Assembly: GCF_029222925.1 (NCBI RefSeq)
Contig: NZ_JARHUI010000004.1
Span: forward strand, 62,001 to 126,000
DNA from: Algoriphagus sp. CAU 1675
GTDB lineage: Bacteria; Bacteroidota; Bacteroidia; Cytophagales; Cyclobacteriaceae
Direction: 5' to 3'
DNA length: 64,000 bases
Shown: positions 8,844-17,077 of the stretch, one piece after another
Position numbering within the stretch: position 1 is the first letter of the stretch
How the letters are laid out: every line of letters begins with the position of its first letter
Program-made: the position numbers and the translations under genes
Notes under the pieces: generated by a model
The model's database searches: none
What the model saw: only the letters and a program-made list of their open reading frames with translations
Told to the model about the DNA's origin: nothing

Positions 8844-11800
8844 TTAATTTTTCGGATGAAGATATTTGTTCAAACGCTCGTAAAGTCCCTCTGGAGTGAA
8901 AGGTTTTGGGATGTAATCATCAAACCCAATTTCATCCAATTGCTCCTTGATTTCATGGATGGAAGTTGCAGTCAATGCTAAAATCGGAACCTTTCTCTTC
9001 TCCAAATTCTCATGCAAACGAATGGCTTTGGCAACACTAAAGCCATCCATAATCGGCATCTGTAAATCAAGCAACACAATATTGAAGTCTCCCTCTTCAA
9101 ATAATTCCAAGGCCTCCTGACCATTTGAAGCCATCACCAAATTTCCAGACTCCCATTTCTTCAGAAATTTCTTGACTAGGATCTGATTTACCATATTGTC
9201 CTCTGCAACCAAAATAGAGGCCGTTCGAAGAGACTTTGGCTGGTTCTGTTGATCCTCATGCCCCTCCTCTCCTTTTTCCAATTTGTAATTGAAAGGAATA
9301 ACAAACTCAAAAATACTGCCCCCTTCAGGATTGGTTTTGTAGAAAATTTCACCTTTATACAACTCAACAAGTCGCTTGACGATTGCCAAACCCAAACCTG
9401 TTCCTCCATATTTCCGAGTGGTAGCAGAAGTGGCTTGCGTAAAAGCATCAAAAATATTGATCACTTTGTCCTCAGGTATACCAATACCCGTATCTATGAA
9501 ACGGAACCGGATCAGCGACTCCACATCACTTTTCCCCTCCTCTTTCAACTGTATCTTTACATACCCTTTTTCAGTAAACTTTATCGCATTGGACACCAAG
9601 TTATGGATGATCTGTCCTATCCTTACCGAGTCACCAATAAGAAGCTCAGGGATAGATTCATCAATTTCAAAGCTTACGTCAAGGGATTTTTCATGCGCCT
9701 GGAAACTATGAGAGTGAACAATTCTATGCAGCAGATTTCGAATATCGAAAGGAACAGCTTCCAACTCCAATTTGCCTGATTCGATTTTATTAAAATCAAG
9801 AATATCATTGATCAGGGTCATGAGATTCTCAGCAGAAAATTGCAAAGTTCTCAGGTTTTCCAACTGATCAGGCCTTGGATTTTCTTCCATTAGGAAATGG
9901 GCTAGTCCAATAACCGCATTCATCGGGGTCCGGATTTCATGACTCATCACAGACAAGAACTGTGACTTTACCAAAGAGGCCTGCTCAGCCTTTTCCTTGG
10001 CTTGGACCAATTCTTTTTGAGCCTCTTTTAGTCGGGAGATATCGCGGGCAATTCCCGTATAGTGCCAGCGTCCTTCTTCCTTGTCCCGTACAATACGACC
10101 ATTGGAATTGAAGACCCTATATTCCCCATTTTTATGACGGAGTCTATATTCCAACTGCTGGTTTTCTTCCAAGAAATCTGGAAATTCCTTCAAATTAGTA
10201 TTGAAAACCTCCAAATCTTCGGGATTCAAAAATTCAAACACACTTTTCCCAACCACTTCCTCCACCTCATAGCCCAAGTACTGATTAATATTCGGTGACA
10301 AATAATTAAATCGGAGATTATCCGACAAGGAAAAAATAACCTCTGTGGACTCTTCTACCAGTGCTCTGTATTTCTCCTCGGAGCTTTTCAGTTTTTCCTT
10401 GGCCACATACTCCGAAGTAATGTCCCTAATGATGGTTAAGGCATAGGTCACGCGGCCATGCTCTACCACAGGCCTTATGACTCTTTGATAGTATCTATCC
10501 TTATAGAAAAACTCAGATTCTACGATTTTTTGTTCGAAATAAACTTGGTCAAATTGCTCATTGAGTACATCCAAGTTGGTCAGAAAAGATTCATGCAAAA
10601 ACTTCCCTTCAAAATCATCCGGACTTTTTTCCCAAAAATCAAAGTGGGTTCCCTCAGCCAAAATATACCTCCTGTGTTCATCCAACAGAAAAATATTGGT
10701 GCCTGGAATATTGGAAGCCAATACCCGGTATTGTTTCTCCTTTTCTTCCTTGTATTCCTCAAAAACCTTCCGCTCTGAAATATCCTGAAACAGCCCCTCA
10801 TGAAGAACAATTTCCCCAATTTCATTGGTGACATCACTGGTCCGGTCTTCCACCCAGGAATAGGTTCCATCTGTTTTTCTGATTCTGTATTCCCCCGAAA
10901 AGGACAACCGGTCATTTGGATTATTGAGAGAGGGCTGATTTTCAAGAATTCTCACCCAATCATCAGGATGGATCAAATCCAAGATTGAGGCTTTTTTCTC
11001 AATCAATTCTTTGGAATGATAGCCATACCGATCTATATTTTCCGAAATGTATAGAATTCGGTAACTATCATTGGGATCTACCTGAAAAAGAACCACGGGG
11101 CTGTTTTCAATAATCATTCTTGCCCGAAGTGCCATTTGTTCGGACTCATATTTTTCAGCCAAACTCCTCAAAATGAATGAATAACCGATTTTCTCTTCCT
11201 TTTCCGATTGAATAGCCTTAATAGACACTAAAAATGGAAGAAAGGGTGACTTCTGAGTCTGAAGAAATATTTCTTTCTGCCATATTTGACCTAATTCTAA
11301 ACTTCCCGCCAATTCCTCAAGGCTCAAAGACTCCCTCCAATCCCAGTTCACCAATTTCTCCAAATTTCCTTTAAAAGGTTGGGAAGCTCCGGGACAACAA
11401 AGCTCTAGTGCGGCTTCATTGAGATAGATCACCCTCAAATCAAGACCAGTCACCAAAATGGGGTCACTGACCTGTGCAAGAATCTGAGATTGTAGTCTCA
11501 AATTTTCCTCAGCCTCTCTCTTGAGACTGATATCCTTACAAAAACCCGTCACCTCCAGTCCCTGCGTTAAAAAATCATGCTTTGCATCTATTTCGTAACT
11601 AATAAAGAGGGTTTTTCCCTGCTCATTCTTAATGGTAAACTCACCGGAAGTGACACAAACTGAGTCAATACTTTTTTTGAGATTTCTTACAAAGTCTTCC
11701 CTATACGGTTTTTCAATTTGGTAGATCAAAGATGAAAAATCTGTAGAAAGGGGCTGATCACCTATTCCAAACAGTCTGGCAAATCCCCCAGAAACGTAAA

Positions 11801-13124
11801 ATCGATTTTGAGAGGTGCTGTATCTCCAAGACCCGGATTTTGACAGGCTTTCTGTGGTAGCCAACAGGTTTTCATTTCGCTCAATTTTCCTCGTCATCAA
11901 ACTGCCTATGTAGGCACCTGCGAGAATATCTCCTAATTGACGAAATACCTGCAATTCCTTCTCTTCAAATTCAATATCCTCACGTTCAATTTCAAAATAG
12001 ATTACCCCTCTAAGTTTGGAGGTGGAAAGCATCGGCACCAAAAGGTATAAAAACCTATCCTCCGGATCATCTGATTCAACTAATTTGACAATCCCTGCCT
12101 CCAGACGGTTTTTCCTAGAAAAAATTAAGCTTATCCGATCAGAATGTCCCCCAATTTCATTGCGATCAGGGTTCCATATGTTCAGAATTTCAAATTCCTC
12201 GGTATCCCTGTTTAAAATATAAATTACCGCAGTTTTAGCTTTAAAAAATGCTCCGAACCGAATAAGGAATTCCTGAAAATCCTTTTCCAAATCCTTAAAT
12301 CCTCCATTCAGCAATTGGGAGGAAATCTGATTGATCAGATTCTCGATCTCATATCGTTTCTGCAAAGACCTATCCTTCTCGATATAATCGGTAATATCCC
12401 TAGAACTAAACAAAATTCCCTGGATCTCCGGATGGTGGAGAAGGTTTCTTGCAAAACTTTCCAGATATATCTTCTTTCCATTGCTAAGGTGTACCCAAAA
12501 ATCAATATTGACTACCTCATTTGTATTAAGAACATCCTGAAATGTCCCCCTAACCATCTCAATAGCACCTTTTTCTTCAAACTCTTGATAGCTTTTCCCG
12601 ACGATTTCCTCAACAGGGAAGCCCAATTTCTCAGCAACTGATTCACTGATGAATTTGTAATTACCTAATCGATCTAAAATTGCGATCAGATCATGGCTGT
12701 TGTTGAGAATACTTTGAATGTATTGAAGTTCTTCTTTTGTTTTCTTTTCCCTGAATTGTTCCTCTCCTTCTTGCTGAAGTCGACCATATAAATCAATTTT
12801 GTTCCCTTTAATGATCAAAAAGCGGGAATTGTAGCTTGAAGGAAGATTGACAAAGGTCCATTCAAAGCGCTGGCTATCTCCGTTTTTATCTTGGAGCGAT
12901 TTATAAAATGGCTTTTTGGGTACCGCACCCCCACTAAAAAATTCTTGGATCTCCTCCAGTAAATCCTGTTTTGAAAACCAAGTCCTCCAGTTATCCGGTA
13001 AACCCAGGTAGTTCTCCTTTGCATAGATGTTCCAAAAAATAACCTCTTCTGAGTCTATCAAAAAGATGGGTTCCTTGATCTCATTGAAGAAATCAGAAAT
13101 ATCAAACTGATGAAAGTAATTCAT
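8844..13124 (-). CDS. Multi-PAS/GAF hybrid histidine kinase with C-terminal receiver
   Basis: About 1426 residues from the ATG at 13124. An in-frame TTG at 13205 would add 27 residues but is a weaker start. No membrane segments are evident, so it is likely a soluble sensor. Order: N-terminal PAS-like region, a second PAS (ILNNSHDLIAILDRLGNYKF), a GAF domain at about 260-420, then five further PAS-like units, each followed by PAC-like segments. The kinase core follows: HisKA with SHEIRTP (His1062), HATPase with N-box NLVSNAIKF, G1 box DTGIGIP and G2 box GGTGLGLAI. A receiver closes the protein, with phospho-acceptor Asp1353 in LLDLQMPIMDG and Lys in IPKPF. There is no HPt domain or cognate response regulator next door, so phosphate presumably passes to a distant partner. 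The ligand is unknown; PAS arrays often sense redox, light or small molecules. Confidence 0.93.
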   Translation of the reverse strand: MNYFHQFDISDFFNEIKEPIFLIDSEEVIFWNIYAKENYLGLPDNWRTWFSKQDLLEEIQEFFSGGAVPKKPFYKSLQDKNGDSQRFEWTFVNLPSSYNSRFLIIKGNKIDLYGRLQQEGEEQFREKKTKEELQYIQSILNNSHDLIAILDRLGNYKFISESVAEKLGFPVEEIVGKSYQEFEEKGAIEMVRGTFQDVLNTNEVVNIDFWVHLSNGKKIYLESFARNLLHHPEIQGILFSSRDITDYIEKDRSLQKRYEIENLINQISSQLLNGGFKDLEKDFQEFLIRFGAFFKAKTAVIYILNRDTEEFEILNIWNPDRNEIGGHSDRISLIFSRKNRLEAGIVKLVESDDPEDRFLYLLVPMLSTSKLRGVIYFEIEREDIEFEEKELQVFRQLGDILAGAYIGSLMTRKIERNENLLATTESLSKSGSWRYSTSQNRFYVSGGFARLFGIGDQPLSTDFSSLIYQIEKPYREDFVRNLKKSIDSVCVTSGEFTIKNEQGKTLFISYEIDAKHDFLTQGLEVTGFCKDISLKREAEENLRLQSQILAQVSDPILVTGLDLRVIYLNEAALELCCPGASQPFKGNLEKLVNWDWRESLSLEELAGSLELGQIWQKEIFLQTQKSPFLPFLVSIKAIQSEKEEKIGYSFILRSLAEKYESEQMALRARMIIENSPVVLFQVDPNDSYRILYISENIDRYGYHSKELIEKKASILDLIHPDDWVRILENQPSLNNPNDRLSFSGEYRIRKTDGTYSWVEDRTSDVTNEIGEIVLHEGLFQDISERKVFEEYKEEKEKQYRVLASNIPGTNIFLLDEHRRYILAEGTHFDFWEKSPDDFEGKFLHESFLTNLDVLNEQFDQVYFEQKIVESEFFYKDRYYQRVIRPVVEHGRVTYALTIIRDITSEYVAKEKLKSSEEKYRALVEESTEVIFSLSDNLRFNYLSPNINQYLGYEVEEVVGKSVFEFLNPEDLEVFNTNLKEFPDFLEENQQLEYRLRHKNGEYRVFNSNGRIVRDKEEGRWHYTGIARDISRLKEAQKELVQAKEKAEQASLVKSQFLSVMSHEIRTPMNAVIGLAHFLMEENPRPDQLENLRTLQFSAENLMTLINDILDFNKIESGKLELEAVPFDIRNLLHRIVHSHSFQAHEKSLDVSFEIDESIPELLIGDSVRIGQIIHNLVSNAIKFTEKGYVKIQLKEEGKSDVESLIRFRFIDTGIGIPEDKVINIFDAFTQATSATTRKYGGTGLGLAIVKRLVELYKGEIFYKTNPEGGSIFEFVIPFNYKLEKGEEGHEDQQNQPKSLRTASILVAEDNMVNQILVKKFLKKWESGNLVMASNGQEALELFEEGDFNIVLLDLQMPIMDGFSVAKAIRLHENLEKRKVPILALTATSIHEIKEQLDEIGFDDYIPKPFTPEGLYERLNKYLHPKN

Positions 13125-13402
13125 TGAATTTTTTTCCAGTACAGAGGTTTTTAAAAGGAAATGTTTAGGTACAACTAGTCCTCTAATATTGCCAATTTTA
13201 GCCAAAATAAAAAAACAGCTTTCGGTGATTTAGGCTAGAAAGAATCAATGAATTCCTGTAAAAAAATTTCCACTCATTCCAATAAACTAAACAAAAAGCT
13301 CATTCATCTTGAACTCAATCATTCAATTATAGGAAAAAAAACTAAGAACCTTTTATTATCCTATTCCGTGAAAAAATCTAAACTATTTAAAAATTTAAAA
13401 AC

Positions 13403-13723
13403 ATGATTATTACAACCACCAACAATCTAGAAGGACACAAAATCGAAGAGTATTTGGGGATTGTTTCAGGGGAAACAATTATCGGGGCCAATGTATTCAA
13501 GGACTTTTTTGCAAGTATCACAGATATTGTCGGAGGTAGATCTTCTGCATACGAGCGGGTTCTCAGAGAAGCCAAAGCTACAGCAATGACAGAAATGGAA
13601 ATGCAGGCCCGAAGTTTTGGAGCAAACGCAATCGTGGGCATTGATCTGGATTACGAAACTATTCGGGATGGAATGTTAATGGTGACTGCGAGTGGAACTG
13701 CAGTCAGAACTTCAAAAATCTAA
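13403..13723 (+). CDS. YbjQ/UPF0145 family protein
   Basis: 106 residues matching the YbjQ (PF01906) family, small soluble proteins that form pentameric barrels. Typical blocks are the start [48 protein letters not shown] and [16 protein letters not shown]. Length is standard. The biochemical role is not established; older names mention heavy-metal binding. It stands alone on the plus strand, is preceded by an AT-rich gap, and converges with the 2Fe-2S gene with a 4-bp overlap of the stop codons (13720-13723). Its own terminator lies inside the 3' end of that opposing gene. Confidence 0.9.
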   Translation: MIITTTNNLEGHKIEEYLGIVSGETIIGANVFKDFFASITDIVGGRSSAYERVLREAKATAMTEMEMQARSFGANAIVGIDLDYETIRDGMLMVTASGTAVRTSKI

Positions 13724-13983
13724 TTTGGGCCCTGAATTTTCAGGGCCTTTTTTACTTTTTGAATAACCTCCTCAGAACTTGCCTTTTTGAAAAAATGATC
13801 TTCAAAAATAACCAGAGGAGCGGATTTGCACATGTCCAAACATTTGGTCTGAATCAGTTTGAAATTACCTTTTAAAGGAGCTGTCTTCAGCGCTTCTTTG
13901 AGGTCTTTTCGAATTTCTTTCCCTCCGGATTTTTTGCAATCTGAACCCGAACACACAAATACCAATTGTCTTTTATGCTTCAT
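13720..13983 (-). CDS. Thioredoxin-like (2Fe-2S) ferredoxin
   Basis: About 87 residues from the ATG at 13983; a TTG further upstream is in frame but would lie inside the preceding gene. The layout is that of thioredoxin-fold 2Fe-2S proteins: [13 protein letters not shown] near the N-terminus and [15 protein letters not shown] about 35 residues later. This gives the four expected Cys ligands (CxxxxC and CxxxC) seen in NuoE-like or Shethna-type ferredoxins. The start overlaps the stop of the DUF819 gene as ATGA (13980-13983), so the two are translationally coupled. It may deliver electrons for an unknown partner. The last codons are formed by the hairpin of the convergent YbjQ gene. Confidence 0.85.
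   Translation of the reverse strand: MKHKRQLVFVCSGSDCKKSGGKEIRKDLKEALKTAPLKGNFKLIQTKCLDMCKSAPLVIFEDHFFKKASSEEVIQKVKKALKIQGPN
13728..13753 (+). terminator. Intrinsic terminator of the ybjQ-like gene
   Basis: The stem GGCCCTG/CAGGGCC (13728-13734 and 13741-13747) with a 6-nt loop is followed by six T. It begins 4 bp after the YbjQ stop and lies inside the last codons of the convergent minus-strand gene, so the same bases serve as coding DNA on the other strand. Confidence 0.9.
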
Positions 13984-15236
13984 AATCCAACGGAAACTTC
14001 CTGCATCATCAAACCACAAAGATACGCACCATAAGTCCCTACTGCATAGCCCAATACAGCCAATAAAACACCTACTGGGGCCAAAGAAGAATCAAAGGCT
14101 GAGGCGACAATCGGAGCAGAAGCAGCACCACCGACATTAGCTTGTGAACCCACCGCTACATAAAAGAAGGGAGCCTTGATCATCCAAGCTACTCCCAACA
14201 TGATCAGAATATGGAATATCATCCAGAAAATTCCAATCAGGAACAATACGGGATTATCCAAAACAGCTCCTAGGTCCATCTGCATCCCAATTGTAGCAAC
14301 CAAAATGTACAACAACACACTACCAAGTCTGGAGGCTCCTGCACCTTCCAGGTTCCTGACCTTGGTAAAAGAAAGTAAAAGCCCGGCTGTAGTGGCAATC
14401 ACCACAATCCAGAAAAAAGCTGAATCTAGGGAGTACTGGCCCAGCTCAGGATAATTTTCACCTATAAAAGGCGCTACTATATCCGCGATGAAATGAGACG
14501 CACCTGTAACTCCAAATCCAACTCCCAAAATCACCATGGTATCTGATAAAGATGGAATCTTCATGATTCCCTCTCTGAAATTGGCAATCTTATCTCTCAA
14601 TTCGAAAATCGCAGAAGTATCAGCCCTGAAAAAGCGGTCTATTTTTTCTGGATTGGATGCCCAAAACAGCAAAAATGCCATCCAAAGATTTGCCACCAAT
14701 ACATCTACTGCAATCATTTGGGCAAAAAGAGTGGAACTAGCACCAAAGACTTCCAACATAGCCGTTTGATTTGCCCCTCCTCCAATCCAAGATCCTGCAA
14801 TGGTGGACAACCCTCTCCAAATTTCCTCCGGACCACTACCTCCCAATAAATCGGGGTAAAAAAAGCCCACAGTCATCAAAGCCAAAGGCCCACCCAGCAT
14901 AATTCCTAGAGTACCTGCCAAGAACATGGTCAAGGCTTTAGGCCCCAATTTCAAAATTGCTTTCAAGTCTATGCTGATTGTGAAAAGCACCAAGGAAGCC
15001 GGCAATAAATAGCGGCTCGCAACTTTATACAAACTGGAATATTCTCCTGATATCCACCCTAAAGAATTGAAAACTGCTGGAATAAAGTAACATAAAAGTA
15101 CCGTGGGAACTACCCGGTAAAACTTCCGGAAAAAAGGACGATCACTGGAAGAAGTGGCAAAGATCAAAGCCAAAATGGCCATCAAAAATCCAAAAACAAC
15201 AGCATCATTTGTAATTAAGGGAGTACTTTCTTCCAT
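13980..15236 (-). CDS. DUF819 family integral membrane protein
   Basis: 418 residues with about ten to twelve hydrophobic segments and no signal peptide, consistent with the DUF819 (YjcL-like) family of the inner membrane. Diagnostic motifs are SRYLLPASLVLFTISIDLKA, STIAGSWIGGGANQTAM and, near the end, GSQANVGGAASAPIVASAF. The repeated Gly-rich ANxGG(A) motifs in two halves suggest an inverted-repeat transporter fold, but no substrate is known. It is followed by the small 2Fe-2S protein through an ATGA overlap, an association that hints at a redox-coupled function (inference). The upstream neighbour is the Nudix gene, 64 bp away on the same strand. Confidence 0.88.
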   Translation of the reverse strand: MEESTPLITNDAVVFGFLMAILALIFATSSSDRPFFRKFYRVVPTVLLCYFIPAVFNSLGWISGEYSSLYKVASRYLLPASLVLFTISIDLKAILKLGPKALTMFLAGTLGIMLGGPLALMTVGFFYPDLLGGSGPEEIWRGLSTIAGSWIGGGANQTAMLEVFGASSTLFAQMIAVDVLVANLWMAFLLFWASNPEKIDRFFRADTSAIFELRDKIANFREGIMKIPSLSDTMVILGVGFGVTGASHFIADIVAPFIGENYPELGQYSLDSAFFWIVVIATTAGLLLSFTKVRNLEGAGASRLGSVLLYILVATIGMQMDLGAVLDNPVLFLIGIFWMIFHILIMLGVAWMIKAPFFYVAVGSQANVGGAASAPIVASAFDSSLAPVGVLLAVLGYAVGTYGAYLCGLMMQEVSVGL

Positions 15237-15300
15237 AGACTATAGATTATTTGCTTGCAACAATACCAACAAAAGAGGAAAAAGCCCAAGTTGGATTTTA

Positions 15301-15936
15301 TTACTTTCCGTTTTCAAGAAGCTGAATGAATTCACCCAAGATCATAGCTGTTGCTCCCCACACGATTTCATCCTCAATGGAAAAGTAAGGAGTATCCAGT
15401 CTTAAACCTTTTCCAAAATCAAATTGGGACCGTCTTTTGGTTTGAGGGAGTATAAGCGTTTGTACTGAAGTCGGGATTACTCGTTCCACCTCCCGTTCTT
15501 CTGGGATAAACTCAGGAAGTTCACGAGAATAGCCCAAAATAGGACTCACCAAAAAATTGCTAGCAGGGATGAACAAATCACTTAATTTGCCAATCACCTC
15601 GACCTTTCTCCGGTCAATAGCAACCTCTTCAGCAGCTTCCCTCAATGCAGTATCCACTACATCTATATCAGTTTCGTCCATTTTACCTCCCGGAAAGGCA
15701 ATCTGACCACTGTGAACACCGGGATATTCCGGACGCTTGATCAGGGGGAAGTAGGCTTGGTTCCTTACAGGGTAGAGCATAATCAAAACCGCACCTCGAC
15801 GAAAATTGTCTGGAAGTTTAGGGTCAAACCTCTTCAAATCTATCGGTTTAGGAGACATACTTAAATGTGCTTCCTTCCCAGGAAGAGGTCGGTTGAGTCC
15901 TTTTTCAAGTAATTTTAACGTCTTTTCAAACTCCAT
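15301..15936 (-). CDS. Nudix hydrolase, CoA pyrophosphatase type
   Basis: 211 residues. A Nudix box is visible as FPGGKMDETDIDVVDTA followed by LREAAEEVAI, preserving the catalytic REAAEE. The preceding AVLIMLYPVRNQAYFPLIKRP and the SGQIAFPGG lead-in are typical of the UPF0035/CoA-diphosphatase (NudL/PCD1) group, which cleaves CoA and acyl-CoA to phosphopantetheine and 3',5'-ADP. Length fits the family (190-220 aa). The start overlaps the end of the upstream lipoprotein gene by 11 bp, so the two form one unit. Substrate is inferred from family motifs only. Confidence 0.88.
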   Translation of the reverse strand: MEFEKTLKLLEKGLNRPLPGKEAHLSMSPKPIDLKRFDPKLPDNFRRGAVLIMLYPVRNQAYFPLIKRPEYPGVHSGQIAFPGGKMDETDIDVVDTALREAAEEVAIDRRKVEVIGKLSDLFIPASNFLVSPILGYSRELPEFIPEEREVERVIPTSVQTLILPQTKRRSQFDFGKGLRLDTPYFSIEDEIVWGATAMILGEFIQLLENGK

Positions 15937-16615
15937 TGACGCTCAGGTCCACTTTTTTGATTTTCTTGTCAAGGTAAGATTCAGGTCGATAGGTTTTTGA
16001 AATTTTCCCCAGTTTAAATAAATGTAGCAAATGCTTGTCCACCTGAATCAACCAGACCATGGGACGAAATCCCTCTTCCTCCTGAAAATAACCCAAAACC
16101 AAAAATTCGTTTGCATTAAGCCACATCCCCTCCTCAAACATGCCAGAGGGCCCAATAAAAAGCAAGCGCTCTTTCATCCCGTCGTTTCTATACCAAATCA
16201 CCTCAGAATCAGGATTCAAATACGGAGCATCCAGCGATTCCTGAGCCTCGATTTTATAGCTATAGATATCTATAGTTCCGTTTCCTTCTGGGTGGGGAAA
16301 TTGATAAGGATAAAGGGGATCACCAGCGTGTATGGGATTTTTTTCAGGCATCTCCCTAGGATTGATAGAATCCGTCAAAACCAACTGAAAATCCTCTCCG
16401 GAAAACTGCCCTAAAATTTCAACCCAATTTCCGCTCCAATCAGGCTTCTGAACCAGTGCAAGATTTATTTTCTCCAAGGCTTCTTTCTCAAAATCCATCC
16501 CCCCCAAAGGAACTTCTTCTGTCTCTTTTACTGATTCGGATCCACAGCCAAAAAGCAAAGCCATAGTAACCAGAGTGCCAATTTTTCTTATCCGGAAATT
16601 CATAGGTGTCTTCAA
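15926..16615 (-). CDS. Putative lipoprotein of unknown function
   Basis: 229 residues. The N-terminus is basic then hydrophobic and ends in a lipobox, LLFGC, at about residues 21-25, so it is probably a lipoprotein. The mature part has aromatic-rich segments (PHPEGNGTIDIYSYKIEAQ, VIWYRNDGMKERLLF) without any domain I recognise. A second ATG four codons downstream would also keep the signal. It overlaps the Nudix gene by 11 bp. Its promoter region contains an unusual hairpin terminator about 30 bp before the start (see the leader entries), so its transcription may be attenuated. Confidence 0.65.
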   Translation of the reverse strand: MKTPMNFRIRKIGTLVTMALLFGCGSESVKETEEVPLGGMDFEKEALEKINLALVQKPDWSGNWVEILGQFSGEDFQLVLTDSINPREMPEKNPIHAGDPLYPYQFPHPEGNGTIDIYSYKIEAQESLDAPYLNPDSEVIWYRNDGMKERLLFIGPSGMFEEGMWLNANEFLVLGYFQEEEGFRPMVWLIQVDKHLLHLFKLGKISKTYRPESYLDKKIKKVDLSVNGV

Positions 16616-16641
16616 AAGTTAATCCAAGCTAATTCTCAACT

Positions 16642-16682
16642 TCAAAAAAACAAAAAAGGCCTGGATACTATCCTGGCCTTTT
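16642..16682 (-). terminator. Terminator-like hairpin in the leader of the lipoprotein gene
   Basis: On the minus strand the stem AAAAGGCC/GGCCTTTT (16675-16682 with 16655-16662) extends inward by GGA/TCC after one mismatch and is followed by TT, G and seven T. It stands upstream of the lipoprotein ATG (16615). There is no minus-strand gene before it, which makes it an attenuator or the end of a short RNA rather than an ordinary gene terminator. Confidence 0.7.
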
Positions 16683-16736
16683 CCTGCTCTCAAACCTATT
16701 AAACCTATTGTAGATATTCAATTCATGAATACGGTC

Positions 16737-16768
16737 GAAAAGTAGAAAATGTTTTTATATCCTCCAAA
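16737..16768 (-). promoter_or_regulatory. Candidate promoter for the lipoprotein leader
   Basis: On the minus strand TTTG (16765-16768) and TACTTTTC (16737-16744) are separated by 20 nt. This resembles the Bacteroidota -33 TTTG and -7 TAnnTTTG elements with one mismatch in the last base. A perfect 10-bp palindrome ATTCATGAAT (16721-16730) sits at the predicted start point and could be an operator. Confidence 0.45.
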
Positions 16769-17077
16769 CAATCGATTGCGAAAGATTTTCAAAATTTTCT
16801 TTCACACCAAAAAAACCAGCTAAATACTTCAAAATCAAGACTATTCAAATGGAAAAATTTTTAAAAAAAATTGTCAAAAATTAAGAGGCCGATTCTTTTG
16901 AATGAAAGCCGGTATTTACCCTGATTTTTTTTTTACAGACTTCAAAATATTGTAAAAGCCAAAAACTCCTTCAGGGTTTTCATCTTTAGATTTATGCCAG
17001 GATACAGAGCACCAATTATTCTTCAGAATCAGAAGGACAATTTTCAGGAACAAGAAGATTCTTTCTTAATTTGAAGT

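Larger units (their letters stand above)
16616..17077. other. Divergent intergenic region between lipoprotein and aceK
   Basis: 462 bp with no convincing gene. It holds the minus-strand candidate promoter and terminator described separately and a perfect 9-bp tandem repeat AAACCTATT (16692-16700 and 16701-16709). The aceK-proximal half is AT-rich with several homopolymer runs and must contain the aceK promoter, though I could not identify its elements. Confidence 0.6.

Noticed and set aside
9249-9779. Plus-strand open frame of 176 codons opposite the hybrid kinase
   Set aside because: It lies opposite the HATPase region with catalytic motifs; no domain is evident.
13125-13205. TTG-initiated extension of the hybrid kinase
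   Set aside because: No domain is added and the ATG at 13124 has a typical A-rich leader.
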